Assembly (NCBI RefSeq): GCF_003096035.1
Contig: NZ_CP029186.1
Coordinates: 1,501,001-1,565,000, forward strand
From: Flavobacterium album
GTDB lineage: Bacteria > Bacteroidota > Bacteroidia > Flavobacteriales > Flavobacteriaceae
DNA: 64,000 nucleotides
Direction: 5' to 3'
A program made the position numbers and the translations under genes. The notes beneath the pieces are model-generated. The model worked only from the letters and a program-made list of their open reading frames with translations, was not told where the DNA came from and ran no database searches. Each line of letters starts with the position of its first letter. Within the stretch, counting starts at the first letter, position 1. Of this stretch, positions 25,021-34,611 are shown in pieces.

Positions 25021-27690
25021 TTAAAACTGCTGGCCAATGATGAAATGCGTTTCCCATCCGTTCTTTTGTGTCTGTCCGGGAAGCGGGTCGAATCCGTGGC
25101 CGAAATCTATTCCGAGTAAGCCAAATGCCGGCATAAAGACCCTTAAACCGAAACCTGCCGAGCGTTTAAGCGCGAATGGATTATAGCCTTTAAAGTCCGC
25201 ATACGATGCACCTGCTTCAAGGAAGGTAAGCGCGTATATCGAAGCCTGCGATTTCAATGTGATTGGATAGCGCAGCTCCAGTGTAAACTTATTATATATC
25301 GTGGCGCCTATCTGTATTCCCGTTTTAGGGTCTATCGGCGATAACGACTGGTTCGGGTATCCCCTAAGCTGGATCACCTCACGGCCATCGAGCGCATAGT
25401 TGGCCATACCGTCACCACCCAGGTAAAACCTTTCAAACGGCACTAAGCCTCTGGCCGAGTTATACGAGCCCATATAACCGAACTCTCCCAAAGCACGCAG
25501 CACCAATTCATGCGATGGCGCACCTGCCAGCTTCGTATAGGCATCTGCCTTGAATTTAAATTTCCAGTACTCCAGCCAGTTGAACCTTTTCTGGTCATAT
25601 TTTGATGCATTAACATCGGCTTCCTGATAAGTACCAACCGCTGTAGCGAGGCCTGTCACAGGATCTATCTTGTAATACTCATTTGCGCCTACATCGGTGC
25701 CCGGGATCTGTTGTCCTGTTTCGTTTTTCAGCTTATAGGCTTCCTGGTTCTTCAATCCTGCATAATCAATGCCGTTCACCAACGAATACGGGAACGTAGT
25801 CCTGAAGCTTGCGCTGAACAACGAACCATAGCTTGGATAGATAGGGTTGCGGCCCCTGTTATCCCTTGTAAGCTCAATTGTGTACGCAAGGTTTTTGGAT
25901 GATCCGTTTCCAAAGGTAAACAATCCTGTGTTATAATTACTTAGTTCGTACAACTGGAACGTAAGCGAGTGCGACAACCTCATGTAATAATCCGGCTGGC
26001 TTAGCCTTTTCGACATACCCAAAGATATCGATTTAATTGTAAAGCTCTTCGACCTGTCTACGTCGCGGGAAGTGTAATTGTATAGGAATTGCTTACTGTG
26101 TGATAGCGACCCGAATACCTGTATCGGTTTTTTTCCTCCGAACCAGGGCTCTGTAAACGAAAGGCTGTAGGTTTGGAAATAGGTGCTTCCCTGTGCCCTT
26201 AGCGATAGTTTTTGCCCGTCACCCATAGGAAGTGGGTTATATGCATCTTTGTTGAATATATTTCGTATGGAGAAGTTATTGAACGATAACCCCAGCGTAC
26301 CGATGAAGCCGCCACCGCCATAACCTCCCTGAAGTTCTATCTGGCTCGATCCTTTCTCTGTAACGTTCCATTCTATGTCTACGGTTCCCGTTGCAGGGTC
26401 AGGGTTTTGAACGTCAGGCTTAATGGTTTCCGGGTCAAAGAACCCAAGCGCACCAAGTTCGCGGATGGTGCCGATAACGTCTTCCTTATTCCATTTTTGC
26501 CCCGGCCTTGTGCGAAGCTCGCGGTAAATTACTTTATCATTGGTCTTATCATTCCCTACCACGCTTACTTTGTTGAAGTAGGCTATAGGTCCCTCTACAA
26601 TGCGTATTTCGAAGTCGATAGTATCATTTGCGGTCTTAACCTCTACTGCGTTGATGTTCGAGAAAAGATAGCCGTTGTTCTGGTACAGGTTGGTAAGGTC
26701 GTCTCCGTCCGGTTTGGTAGGGTCGGCAATCCTTTTTTGCAGCATTACGCCATTATATACCTCACCTTTCTTGATACCTAATATCTGGTTAAGCTGTCCG
26801 TTGTTGTAAACAGTATTGCCCAGGTACTTGATCTCCCCAAAATAGTATTTTCTTCCCTCTTCTATATTTATCGCAATAGAAACCGTGTTCTTTTTCGGGT
26901 TGTATATTACGGTATCCGAGGTTACACGGGCATCGCGATAGCCTTTTTCTTTGTATTTGTCAACAATGCTGCCAAGGTCTTGCTTGTACTTGTCGGCAAT
27001 GAATTTTGAAGGCTTAAAAATACGCAGCGGGTTGAGCGGGCTTTTGCGCTTGGTATTTTTCATGGCGCCGCGCAGCTGTCCGTCAGTAAGTTTTGTGTTG
27101 CCTTCAAAGTCAATGGCACTCACCCTCACTTTACTGCCACGGTCTATATTCACCACCATTTTTACGGTGTTGGTGCTGTCCGGTATTACATTAATGGCGA
27201 CTTTGGTATTGTAATACCCGTCTTTCCTGTATTTGTTCTCAATGTAGTTTTTGGTGTTGGTAAGAAGGTTTTCGTTCACGATTTTGCCCTTATTAAGGTC
27301 GGTATCCTTTATAAGCCCTTCTATCTTGCCCTTCTTAACCCCTTTGATTTTTACATCGCTCAGTTTTGGCAGCTCATTCAGGTAAAGCTCAAGGTAAATG
27401 CTGTCCCCTACAACTTTATTCTGGTAAAAGTTAACATCGCTGAAAAGCCCGAGCCTCCACAGCTTTTTGATGGCGGCGCTTATTTCCTCGCCGGGAACGT
27501 GTATTGTCTGGCCTTTTTCAAGCCCGGTAAACGTTACAACAGTCTGTTCATTATAGCTTATCTTTCCCGATACAGTAATGTCGGCAAGTATATATTCCTT
27601 TGCCGATTCCAGGTTGCTCTCCTGGGCATTAGCCATATTGCCTGCCAATAATAAAATGCCGAAAAGTAATGTAATGCCCGTTCGGAGCAT
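25021..27690 (-). CDS. bamA: Outer membrane protein assembly factor BamA
   Basis: The central subunit of the machine that folds beta-barrel proteins into the outer membrane. The start at 27690 gives 889 residues beginning MLRTGITLLFGILLLAGN, a signal peptide ending near NANAQ; the open frame extends further upstream but would overlap uppS. Several POTRA domains follow (ILADITVSGKISYNEQ, ISAIDFEGNTKLTDGQLR, YFGEIKYLGNTVYNNGQ, AYFNKVSVVGNDKTNDKV), then the barrel domain (GGYGGGGFIGTLGLSFNNF to GIDFGHGFDPLPG). It begins 7 bp after the uppS stop. The gene order uppS-bamA-ompH-ompH is widely conserved in Bacteroidetes. Confidence 0.95.
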   Translation of the reverse strand: MLRTGITLLFGILLLAGNMANAQESNLESAKEYILADITVSGKISYNEQTVVTFTGLEKGQTIHVPGEEISAAIKKLWRLGLFSDVNFYQNKVVGDSIYLELYLNELPKLSDVKIKGVKKGKIEGLIKDTDLNKGKIVNENLLTNTKNYIENKYRKDGYYNTKVAINVIPDSTNTVKMVVNIDRGSKVRVSAIDFEGNTKLTDGQLRGAMKNTKRKSPLNPLRIFKPSKFIADKYKQDLGSIVDKYKEKGYRDARVTSDTVIYNPKKNTVSIAINIEEGRKYYFGEIKYLGNTVYNNGQLNQILGIKKGEVYNGVMLQKRIADPTKPDGDDLTNLYQNNGYLFSNINAVEVKTANDTIDFEIRIVEGPIAYFNKVSVVGNDKTNDKVIYRELRTRPGQKWNKEDVIGTIRELGALGFFDPETIKPDVQNPDPATGTVDIEWNVTEKGSSQIELQGGYGGGGFIGTLGLSFNNFSIRNIFNKDAYNPLPMGDGQKLSLRAQGSTYFQTYSLSFTEPWFGGKKPIQVFGSLSHSKQFLYNYTSRDVDRSKSFTIKSISLGMSKRLSQPDYYMRLSHSLTFQLYELSNYNTGLFTFGNGSSKNLAYTIELTRDNRGRNPIYPSYGSLFSASFRTTFPYSLVNGIDYAGLKNQEAYKLKNETGQQIPGTDVGANEYYKIDPVTGLATAVGTYQEADVNASKYDQKRFNWLEYWKFKFKADAYTKLAGAPSHELVLRALGEFGYMGSYNSARGLVPFERFYLGGDGMANYALDGREVIQLRGYPNQSLSPIDPKTGIQIGATIYNKFTLELRYPITLKSQASIYALTFLEAGASYADFKGYNPFALKRSAGFGLRVFMPAFGLLGIDFGHGFDPLPGQTQKNGWETHFIIGQQF

Positions 27691-27697
27691 ATTTGCC

Positions 27698-28438
27698 CTA
27701 CTTAACTTGTTCGCTTGTTTTTCCAAATCTACGTTCTCTTTTTTGGTAACTGATAATTGCTTCATGAAGGTTTTTTTCCCTGAAATCGGGCCATAGCACC
27801 TCTGTAAAATAAAACTCCGCATAGGCAACCTGCCAAAGCAGGAAGTTGCTTATGCGCTGCTCCCCGCTGGTCCTTATTACAAGGTCTACATCCGGGAGGT
27901 CATGCGTATAGAGGTGTTGGCTAATAACAGCTTCACTGATATCAGCTATGTTTAATTGGTTATTTAGTGCTTTTTCGCTTATTTTCTTAACTGCCGAAAC
28001 AATTTCTTCCCTTGAGCCGTAGCTAAGGGCAAGTGTAAGCGTCATGCGGGTATTGTTTTTTGTCTGCTCAGTTACATCAAGCAATTCCCTGCGGGCTCCA
28101 TCCGGAAGCATATCCGTGTTGCCTATGGTATTGAGCTTTATGTTGTTCTTTTGGAGTGTAGGAAGCTCTTTTTTCAGGGAGCTCACCAACAGGTTCATCA
28201 GCATGTCTACTTCCAGTTTGGGCCTGTTCCAGTTCTCTGTCGAAAAAGCATACAGCGTAAGGTAACCTATGCCCAGCTTTGCGCAGCACTCTACTGTTTC
28301 GCGTACTGCCTTGGTGCCGTTCTCGTGGCCAAACATCCGGAGCATCCCTTTTTTCTTTGCCCAGCGGCCATTGCCGTCCATGATAATGGCAAGGTGCTTT
28401 GGGAGGTTCTCGGTATTTAAGGTAGTAGCTTTATCCAT
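27698..28438 (-). CDS. uppS: Isoprenyl transferase (undecaprenyl diphosphate synthase family)
   Basis: Cis-prenyltransferase that extends farnesyl diphosphate with isopentenyl diphosphate to make the C55 carrier lipid for cell-wall and polysaccharide synthesis. Diagnostic motifs: HLAIIMDGNGRWAKK near the N-terminus (catalytic Asp), LTLYAFSTENWNRP, and DLVIRTSGEQRISNFLLWQ with WPDF near the C-terminus. The length of 246 residues is typical. The ATG at 28438 lies 2 bp after the stop of the DUF6089-like gene and leaves 7 bp before bamA, so these genes are tightly coupled; an upstream ATG at 28459 would overlap the previous gene. Its substrate depends on the mevalonate pathway genes at the left of the window. 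Confidence 0.95.
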   Translation of the reverse strand: MDKATTLNTENLPKHLAIIMDGNGRWAKKKGMLRMFGHENGTKAVRETVECCAKLGIGYLTLYAFSTENWNRPKLEVDMLMNLLVSSLKKELPTLQKNNIKLNTIGNTDMLPDGARRELLDVTEQTKNNTRMTLTLALSYGSREEIVSAVKKISEKALNNQLNIADISEAVISQHLYTHDLPDVDLVIRTSGEQRISNFLLWQVAYAEFYFTEVLWPDFREKNLHEAIISYQKRERRFGKTSEQVK

Positions 28439-28440
28439 AG

Positions 28441-29124
28441 TTAATTTGAGCAATAGCAAGGCTTCTCGCCAAAAGTATAGGTTAGTGTGAAGCCGGTAAA
28501 AACATACCAGTCGTTGCTTTGCAGGTTTCCAAAGCGGTATTCCTGGTGGTCGCTGTTATTGCTCCCGTCCAGGTTATCGGTAAAGGTATATCGTGCGCCC
28601 ACTTCAAATCCTAATATTAAGGTCTCTGTTATATTCGCTTTAATGCCCACGGTCATAGGTATGGCCAGGCCTCCCTTTGTATCTCCGTCATGTGTTTTGC
28701 CATTCAGGGTATTGATGTAAATATCGTCATACCAAAAATAGCTTAGCCCCCCATATACATAAGGAGTCATCTTGAAGCCGGATTCATGCAGGTTAAAGTC
28801 GAAAAAATTAAATTCAAGCCCTAAAGATAATTCTTTTACGCTATTTTCAAACTTATACCCACGTTCCTTCCTGCCGCTCACATCAGAATCCTTATCATCC
28901 GAAGTCAGCTTTCCGTAGGTGAACGAAGCCCTCCAGGAATGCCTTGGGCTGCGGTTCCATTTATATACTATCCCGAGTGCAAGGTCCTGGGGCGCAATAT
29001 ACTTTGTAGGGCCTACATCGCCTATATAATTAGCGCCTCCTGCAAAAATACCCAGCTCATTGATCTGGGCTTCACTGCGGAAAGATATAATGATTATTAT
29101 TATAAAAAATACAGTCCTCTTCAT
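28441..29124 (-). CDS. DUF6089-like outer-membrane beta-barrel protein
   Basis: A 227-residue predicted barrel protein: signal peptide about 1-19 (TVFFIIIIIISFRSEAQ), then INELGIFAGGANYIGDVGPTK and alternating amphipathic strands (WRASFTYGKL, YVYGGLSYFWYDD), ending in an aromatic strand and CYCSN. This protein is found just ahead of uppS-bamA in many Flavobacteriaceae; its function is unknown. A -7 promoter element 16 bp upstream suggests it heads the uppS-bamA-ompH transcript. The two cysteines at the extreme C-terminus, two residues apart, could form a disulfide. Confidence 0.85.
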   Translation of the reverse strand: MKRTVFFIIIIIISFRSEAQINELGIFAGGANYIGDVGPTKYIAPQDLALGIVYKWNRSPRHSWRASFTYGKLTSDDKDSDVSGRKERGYKFENSVKELSLGLEFNFFDFNLHESGFKMTPYVYGGLSYFWYDDIYINTLNGKTHDGDTKGGLAIPMTVGIKANITETLILGFEVGARYTFTDNLDGSNNSDHQEYRFGNLQSNDWYVFTGFTLTYTFGEKPCYCSN

Positions 29125-29140
29125 TCTATAAAATTGGGTG

Positions 29141-29148
29141 CAAATATA
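29141..29148 (-). promoter_or_regulatory. -7 element (TATATTTG) of the DUF6089-uppS-bamA-ompH operon
   Basis: Minus-strand TATATTTG ends 16 bp before the first ATG of the block, implying a short leader. No TTG is visible at the -33 spacing. Confidence 0.5.
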
Positions 29149-29279
29149 GCAATATAGATTTCTAATCAGCCTTACATTAGATAATTTACACTCTTAAAAT
29201 TGCATTAAATTAGCAACGCACAGACTTGAAAACGGAAGAAGTGCCCGTGTAGTATGCGTGCAGGATAAAATTATGGGTT

Positions 29280-30167
29280 TTAATTTCGCTTGTCTTCACC
29301 CCACAATAATTTTTTCCGCAGGGTGTCGGTGAATTTTTCTTCAGGAAATTCAACAAGGTTGATCTTAAAGCCGGTCTTTTTGATGCGGAGCGGGGTTTCC
29401 ACATCCATAGAGATAATGCGCGAATCGAGCGATACCAGGTGTTGTTCCTCGCGGCTGCTTACTTTAAGCTCTATCTCTGTGTTGTCAGGTATTACCAGCG
29501 GGCGCGCATTCAGGTTGTGGGGCGCTATTGGTGTTATTACAAAACCGCCTACCTCAGGCATTAGCACCGGGCCGCCACAGCTCAGGGAGTAACCGGTAGA
29601 GCCGGTAGGGGTAGAGATGATAAGGCCGTCTGCCCAGTAAGAGTTCAGGTATTCACCGTTCAGCTTGGTCTCTATGGTAATCATCGAGGTCGTGTCCTTA
29701 CGGCTGACGGTCACCTCGTTAAGCGCAAAATTAAGCCCATCCGACAGTGAGTCGGTTTTGCTGTCATAGTCGAGCGAAAGCAGTGTGCGTGAGGATAGCG
29801 TGTATTTGTTTTCAAAAATAAGCGGCAGGAGGTGCTCAATATTTTCCTGCTGTACTGTAGCCAGGAAGCCAAGCCGCCCCGCATTGATGCCCACCAGCGG
29901 AATGTTTTTGTCGCGCACATAGGTAGCGGCGCGCAGCATCGTGCCGTCGCCCCCTATGCAGATCAGCATATCGAATCCGTTCAGCTCGTCATGATCTGTA
30001 AATACAGGATAGGACCTGCCGTCAAGCAGTTCCTTTTCGGTCAGTACATTATAGAAGTTGGATTCAATGGCAACTTCCGGATTATAATTGTCGAAAACCG
30101 CCAGCACCTTGTCGATGATCTCTTCGGTATTGTCTTTATAATATTGCCCGTAAACTGCTATTTTCAT
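29280..30167 (-). CDS. nadK: NAD kinase
   Basis: A 295-residue ATP-NAD kinase that makes NADP in the cytoplasm. The catalytic GGDGT motif is in CIGGDGTMLRAATYV (about residue 74), followed by GINAGRLGFLA and the second conserved block STPTGSTGYSLSCGGP (about 183-198), then VITPIAPHNLNARPLVIP. The length is typical of the family. It is transcribed with the CBS-domain gene 8 bp upstream. The 155 bp after its stop contain the promoter of the next operon. Confidence 0.95.
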   Translation of the reverse strand: MKIAVYGQYYKDNTEEIIDKVLAVFDNYNPEVAIESNFYNVLTEKELLDGRSYPVFTDHDELNGFDMLICIGGDGTMLRAATYVRDKNIPLVGINAGRLGFLATVQQENIEHLLPLIFENKYTLSSRTLLSLDYDSKTDSLSDGLNFALNEVTVSRKDTTSMITIETKLNGEYLNSYWADGLIISTPTGSTGYSLSCGGPVLMPEVGGFVITPIAPHNLNARPLVIPDNTEIELKVSSREEQHLVSLDSRIISMDVETPLRIKKTGFKINLVEFPEEKFTDTLRKKLLWGEDKRN

Positions 30168-30175
30168 GATAAAGC

Positions 30176-30835
30176 TTAAATATTCAGGTACTTGTCCAGG
30201 TAGTCCGACCGGTCTTTCAGGGTGTTAAGGTAAGCGTCTTCCTGGTGCTCCGAAATGATTTCGTAATTGTAGCGCCTGAATGTCTGGATAATCTCGCTAA
30301 GGCCTCCAAGGCTTATCTTCAGGGTGATCTGTACTTTTTCGGTGTTGGCTTCAGAGATAAAGAATCCCAGCAGCCTGCCGTTGTTGCTTTCCACGATCTG
30401 TGCCACCTCGCTCATGCTGTAGTCCAGCGTGCCTTTTTCTACTACAAGTATGCCGCCCTCTTCTTTAAGGAACGGGGTCTGGTGGAACATGGTGATGATA
30501 TCGGTAATCTCGTAATAACCAAGGTATTTGTTGTCGTTGTCAAGCACCGGCAGGAGGTTGGTCTCGTTCTTCGCAAAAACCTCAAGCACATCCAGCCATA
30601 TCGTGGTATCGCGCACAAAAAACCGCTCAAAGTTATAGCGAAGGTCTGCCATTGTTTTTTCAATGTCCATAAGTTCCGTATCTTCAGATCCGGCACACCC
30701 AACATATACGCCTTCTTCCAAAACGGGGAAAAAAGAGAACGGGTATTCGGCAAACAGGTCCTGTGCAACGGCAACACTGTCAGAAATACGCAGGGGCTTT
30801 ACTGTGTTGCTAATGAAATCGGTGATATCGGTCAT
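30176..30835 (-). CDS. CBS domain protein
   Basis: A 219-residue protein with an N-terminal CBS pair (about 1-145; typical elements VAVAQDLFAEYPFSFFPVLE and NLLPVLDNDNKYLGYYEITD) and a C-terminal ACT-like alpha/beta segment (GRLLGFFISEANTEKVQITLKI). CBS pairs bind adenine nucleotides or related ligands and usually regulate a partner. It lies 8 bp upstream of NAD kinase in the same direction, so sensing of an adenine nucleotide linked to NADP synthesis is a natural guess but not shown. The same pair occurs together in many Flavobacteriaceae. Confidence 0.87.
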   Translation of the reverse strand: MTDITDFISNTVKPLRISDSVAVAQDLFAEYPFSFFPVLEEGVYVGCAGSEDTELMDIEKTMADLRYNFERFFVRDTTIWLDVLEVFAKNETNLLPVLDNDNKYLGYYEITDIITMFHQTPFLKEEGGILVVEKGTLDYSMSEVAQIVESNNGRLLGFFISEANTEKVQITLKISLGGLSEIIQTFRRYNYEIISEHQEDAYLNTLKDRSDYLDKYLNI

Positions 30836-30865
30836 GGGCTAATACTAAATATTATGCAAAATAAT

Positions 30866-30906
30866 CAAAAATAAGGACATTCTGCCTTTTTAACTTTGTA
30901 TTTTTG
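30866..30906. promoter_or_regulatory. Divergent -7 elements for CBS-nadK and pdxJ
   Basis: The 97-bp gap between the divergent genes holds TATTTTTG on the minus strand (30866-30873, toward the CBS gene) and TATTTTTG on the + strand (30899-30906, toward pdxJ). Both match TAnnTTTG; neither has a clear -33 partner. Confidence 0.4.
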
Positions 30907-30932
30907 TATGAAAAAGCATACTTAACAAAGAT

Positions 30933-31646
30933 ATGGCAAAATTAAGCGTAAACATAAATAAAATAGCGACCCTGCGCAATTCAAGGGGTGGCAATGTGCC
31001 CGACCTGCTCAAGGTTGCTGCCGACGTACAAAAATTCGGCGCACAGGGCGTAACCATACACCCGAGGCCGGACGAAAGGCACATCCGCTACCAGGATGCC
31101 CGCGACCTCGTGCCTGTGGTATATACCGAATATAACATTGAAGGCAACCCGGTAAAGAAATTTATCGATCTCGTTTTGGAAACAAAACCAACTCAGGTTA
31201 CCCTGGTGCCCGATGCCGACGATGCGATAACCTCTAATGCGGGATGGGACACCCTTAAGCACAAAAGCTTTTTGCAGGAAGTGATAGCCGAGTTCCAACG
31301 CAACGGCATCCGTACTTCTATATTTGTAGATCCGGTACTTAAAATGGTGGAAGGCGCAAAGGAAACCGGTGCCGACAGGATCGAACTGTACACCGAAGCA
31401 TTTGCCCACGAATACGGCCTTGGTAATATGCAGGGCATAAAACCGTATACCGATGCCGCTTCGATGGCCAATGATCTTGGTCTCGGTGTTAATGCCGGAC
31501 ACGACCTAAGCCTTGATAATATAAAGTTCTTTAAAGAGAATGTGCCGGGCTTGCTTGAAGTTTCCATAGGGCATGCGCTCATAGCGGAATCCTTGTATCT
31601 GGGATTGGAGAACGTCATCAATATGTATTTGCAAAAACTAAAATAA
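30933..31646 (+). CDS. pdxJ: Pyridoxine 5'-phosphate synthase
   Basis: Condenses 3-amino-2-oxopropyl phosphate with deoxyxylulose 5-phosphate to form pyridoxine phosphate in vitamin B6 synthesis. The 237-residue TIM barrel shows the conserved start LSVNINKIATLRNSRGGN, the catalytic region GVTIHPRPDERHI, VTLVPDADDAIT and GVNAGHDLSLDN near the C-terminus. The length matches the family. The DXP substrate is noteworthy because isoprenoids here appear to come from mevalonate, so a DXP synthase would be needed only for vitamins. An alpha/beta hydrolase gene starts 1 bp after the stop. Confidence 0.95.
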   Translation: MAKLSVNINKIATLRNSRGGNVPDLLKVAADVQKFGAQGVTIHPRPDERHIRYQDARDLVPVVYTEYNIEGNPVKKFIDLVLETKPTQVTLVPDADDAITSNAGWDTLKHKSFLQEVIAEFQRNGIRTSIFVDPVLKMVEGAKETGADRIELYTEAFAHEYGLGNMQGIKPYTDAASMANDLGLGVNAGHDLSLDNIKFFKENVPGLLEVSIGHALIAESLYLGLENVINMYLQKLK

Positions 31647-31647
31647 C

Positions 31648-32412
31648 ATGCTGCACTCAAGAATAGAGGGCGAAGGGAAGCCTTTGCTCATCATACACGG
31701 GTTTTTAGGCACGTCGGATAACTGGAAAACCCTCAGCGGGCAATATGCGGCTAACGGTTTCCAGGTGCATGCGCTGGATATGCGCAACCACGGCAAAAGT
31801 TTCCATTCAAACGATTTTACGTATGCCGATATGGTGCAGGATGTAGTGGACTATTGCAATGGGCATCAATTGGCTAAAGTGGATATCATAGGGCATTCGA
31901 TGGGAGGGAAGGCAGCCATGTTCTTTGCGGTGCAGTATCCGGAAAGGGTTGACAGGATCGTTATTGCCGATATAGGGCCAAAATACTACCGCCCCCACCA
32001 CCAGGATATATTGGCAGGGCTTAATGCAGTTGATTTTACTGTAAAGCCAGAACGCAGCGATGTGGAGGCGATATTAAGCAAATATATCGATGATGCCGGT
32101 ACGCGCCAGTTCCTTATGAAAAACCTGTACTGGAAAGAGCCGGGGCAGCTCGCTTACCGTTTTAATCTTCCTGTGTTCAATGAAAAGATAGACAACATCG
32201 GGCAGGCATTGCCCGAAGGCAGCCATTATGATGGGCCAACGCTTTTTCTCAGGGGAGACAAATCAGCCTATATCAGGGATCAGGATTTTGCACTGATAAA
32301 AAAGCATTTCCCTAATGCCGATATAAAAACCATCACCAATTCGGGACACTGGCTCCATGCCGAAAATCCTAAGCAATTTATGGAGGAGACGCTTAGTTTT
32401 TTAACTACTTAA
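31648..32412 (+). CDS. Alpha/beta fold hydrolase (YbfF-like esterase)
   Basis: A 254-residue cytoplasmic hydrolase. The nucleophile elbow GHSMGGKAAM (serine near residue 89) and the catalytic histidine in NSGHWLHAENP (about 236) are visible; the oxyanion region IIHGFLGTSDNWKTL lies at the N-terminus. It resembles E. coli YbfF-type esterases that act on acyl esters or thioesters, though the substrate is unknown. It follows pdxJ with a 1-bp gap and ends before a family G palindrome that probably terminates the transcript. No signal peptide is present. Confidence 0.9.
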   Translation: MLHSRIEGEGKPLLIIHGFLGTSDNWKTLSGQYAANGFQVHALDMRNHGKSFHSNDFTYADMVQDVVDYCNGHQLAKVDIIGHSMGGKAAMFFAVQYPERVDRIVIADIGPKYYRPHHQDILAGLNAVDFTVKPERSDVEAILSKYIDDAGTRQFLMKNLYWKEPGQLAYRFNLPVFNEKIDNIGQALPEGSHYDGPTLFLRGDKSAYIRDQDFALIKKHFPNADIKTITNSGHWLHAENPKQFMEETLSFLTT

Positions 32413-32461
32413 GCTCATATCCCGCTAATAGATCGAAGTGAGCGATTTCATGATATTATTA

Positions 32462-32492
32462 AACGCCAAAGGTTTTCAAAACCTTTGGCGTT
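32462..32492 (+). terminator. Family G palindrome, likely terminator after pdxJ and hydrolase
   Basis: AACGCCAAAGGTTTT and AAAACCTTTGGCGTT form a 15-bp perfect stem around a single C, followed by TTAAG. A diverged CCTGCC-type hairpin is nearby at 32566-32585. Confidence 0.65.
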
Positions 32493-32598
32493 TTAAGTTA
32501 GTCAAGATATAGGATGACAGTGCGTATATAAATCCTCACCATTCACGTTCAGAATAATCTGTAATCCTGCCTGCCGGAGGACAGGTTCACAGCAAAAA

Positions 32599-34200
32599 TC
32601 ATTTCTTCTTCTTTTCATTCTTCTTCTCCATCTTCTTACTTGCAATTTTTGCTACGGGCTTGGGCAATACCGTCTGTGTGAGCCCTTCCTGCACAAACCG
32701 CCACAGGAAATTGAAAACAGATTTATCCTTGCCGCGGTCTACACCAATGTGAACTTCCTTCAGCTTGCCTTTGGTGTCGTCTTTTACCAGCAGGTTGCCA
32801 ATGGCAGTAACCAGCTTTTTTTTCTTTTTAAGGTCATCTTTATCGTAGATGTCTACTTTCAGGTCGTCATATCTTATCGCAAAATCACCGGTACCCCTGT
32901 CCCGGTTGCCGTTGAAGGTAAAGTAAACCTCGTTAAGGTCGCCCGAAGTGGTGACGTTCATTAATGGCTTCGACACAGGATTCACCTCCTCGCTCCGGAT
33001 GTCCTGCAGGTGGCCTTTTATGGTAAACGAATCGCTTACATCGAGTGTATTGAACGACCAGTTCACTTTCAGCGGTGTCGACTTCATGAACAGGCATTGC
33101 GCATCTATAGTGGTTACCGGTAGTTTTTTCTTGCGTACCGGGCTGTAAATATTCGATACCGTGGCATAGAATTTCGAGAACGAGACTTTTGCCGGCGGCC
33201 TTTTAAAGTCGATCTGCTCCTCGTAGGTGATCAACGAATTTTTCAGCAGCAGCTTATCCACCTTCAGGTCGAATTTCAGGCTGCGCAGCATTTCGCTGTA
33301 TAGCTTCTTACGGGAAAGATCGTCTTTAGGCAGTTTGTTCCGGTAAATATTGGCATTCACTTTTTCGAGCGCTATTTCAGGCGAATGCACGTATAGCGTA
33401 TCCCTGAAGAAACCCCAGTCGGCATTAGGTACATTTATCTTTTCGGCCACAATGGCAAACTGGTCTTTCTCCTTCGGCATCATTTTCGTGAATTGCACAC
33501 GGTCCTGTTTGGGCACCAGCTTAAAATTATTTATAGCAATAGTGCTGTCGGTAGAGGCCAGTTTGCCGGCCGTGATGTTGTAAAAACCATCTACCCGGTA
33601 AAAAAGGCTGTCGCAGCTAAAGTTGTAATCCCGGTACCGCACGGGGATATTCTGGTCGAGCGTAACGCTGTCAATCTTTATGTTAATGAGGTTAAAGTCG
33701 ATGTTGGAAGCTTTTAATATAAAGCCCTTCAGGGTGTCCAGCATTTTAAAGTTGCCGTGCCGTATCTCGAGGCTGCCCGTAGTTATGGCATTTTTAAAAG
33801 GCTTCAGGTCTTCGTTGGTGTCGTATTTCTTTTTTCGGGGATAAAGCGTTACTTCCGGTGTGTCTATAATTACTTTCTTTACCTTGATACGGTTGTCCTT
33901 CAGCAGGGCCAGTATATCGAAATGCTCTACTGATATCGACTTTATTTTCCCAAAAGCACCTTCCTGTAATTTTACCTCAAGACTGTCTTTCGGCGCTATG
34001 TAGGCGTTTTTCATTGTAAAGCTGCCGCTCAGCACATCGATATCCAGGTCTTCGTAGCTCACATTATAAGGGAAGTCTTTTTCATTGCGTATGATGGAGG
34101 GCAGTTTTTTGCTCACCCAGTAGCTAAGGCCGAAGTTAGCCACGATAAGGAGCAGCAAAAGTATGAGAATGCCAACCGCTATTTTTTTTAATGCCTTCAT
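32599..34200 (-). CDS. AsmA/DUF748-like anchored envelope protein
   Basis: A 533-residue protein with an N-terminal membrane helix (about 7-28, AVGILILLLLLIVANFGLSYW) and a strand-rich periplasmic body resembling DUF748/AsmA-like proteins (YEDLDIDVLSGSFTMKNAYI early on; repeated short strands through the chain). It ends in a very basic tail (KKMEKKNEKKKK). AsmA-like proteins are implicated in outer-membrane lipid homeostasis; assignment here rests on architecture rather than a specific motif. It is a lone gene convergent with the hydrolase and divergent from fadL. The basic tail is shared with the AsmA-like proteins at 7528 and 47728, which suggests a common feature of this group here. Confidence 0.75.
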   Translation of the reverse strand: MKALKKIAVGILILLLLLIVANFGLSYWVSKKLPSIIRNEKDFPYNVSYEDLDIDVLSGSFTMKNAYIAPKDSLEVKLQEGAFGKIKSISVEHFDILALLKDNRIKVKKVIIDTPEVTLYPRKKKYDTNEDLKPFKNAITTGSLEIRHGNFKMLDTLKGFILKASNIDFNLINIKIDSVTLDQNIPVRYRDYNFSCDSLFYRVDGFYNITAGKLASTDSTIAINNFKLVPKQDRVQFTKMMPKEKDQFAIVAEKINVPNADWGFFRDTLYVHSPEIALEKVNANIYRNKLPKDDLSRKKLYSEMLRSLKFDLKVDKLLLKNSLITYEEQIDFKRPPAKVSFSKFYATVSNIYSPVRKKKLPVTTIDAQCLFMKSTPLKVNWSFNTLDVSDSFTIKGHLQDIRSEEVNPVSKPLMNVTTSGDLNEVYFTFNGNRDRGTGDFAIRYDDLKVDIYDKDDLKKKKKLVTAIGNLLVKDDTKGKLKEVHIGVDRGKDKSVFNFLWRFVQEGLTQTVLPKPVAKIASKKMEKKNEKKKK

Positions 34201-34611
34201 TATTCATTGATTATGATGTAATGTACTACAATTATGGTGCAGGCCGAAGCGATTTATGTTTTAATTAACCTCGCCTGCAAAAGGATGCTTATTTTCTAAA
34301 AATGACCAATCTCATATTTGCGTTACAGTTATACGTCTATTTTTGTCCGGATGGATGATATACTACATAACTTGGTTGTTGCAAATTTCCGGTGCGATCT
34401 ACTGGGTTTTTAGGCTGATTGCCGATTAATGAGCGGATATATAAATTTTTTTATTATTTTAATGTCATATTTTTAAAAACAGTATCTGTTTATTGTTAAA
34501 TAAATTATTATGAATGCATAATAATTTTACCTAAAATCTTGCGCAATACATAAATTATCCTAAATTTGATATAAGATTAATAATGACGAGAAACTAACAC
34601 TTAATTTAACT
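34201..34611. other. 411-bp AT-rich intergenic region ahead of fadL
   Basis: No gene is visible in this divergent gap. It is AT-rich and holds the fadL-type gene promoter at 34539-34568. I see no clear operator palindrome, although the length suggests room for regulation of both neighbours. Confidence 0.6.
34539..34568 (+). promoter_or_regulatory. Full Bacteroidetes promoter of the fadL-type gene
   Basis: TTG (34539-34541), a 19-bp spacer and TAAATTTG (34561-34568) match the TTG-N19-TAnnTTTG consensus exactly. The -7 element lies 43 bp before the ATG at 34612. Confidence 0.75.
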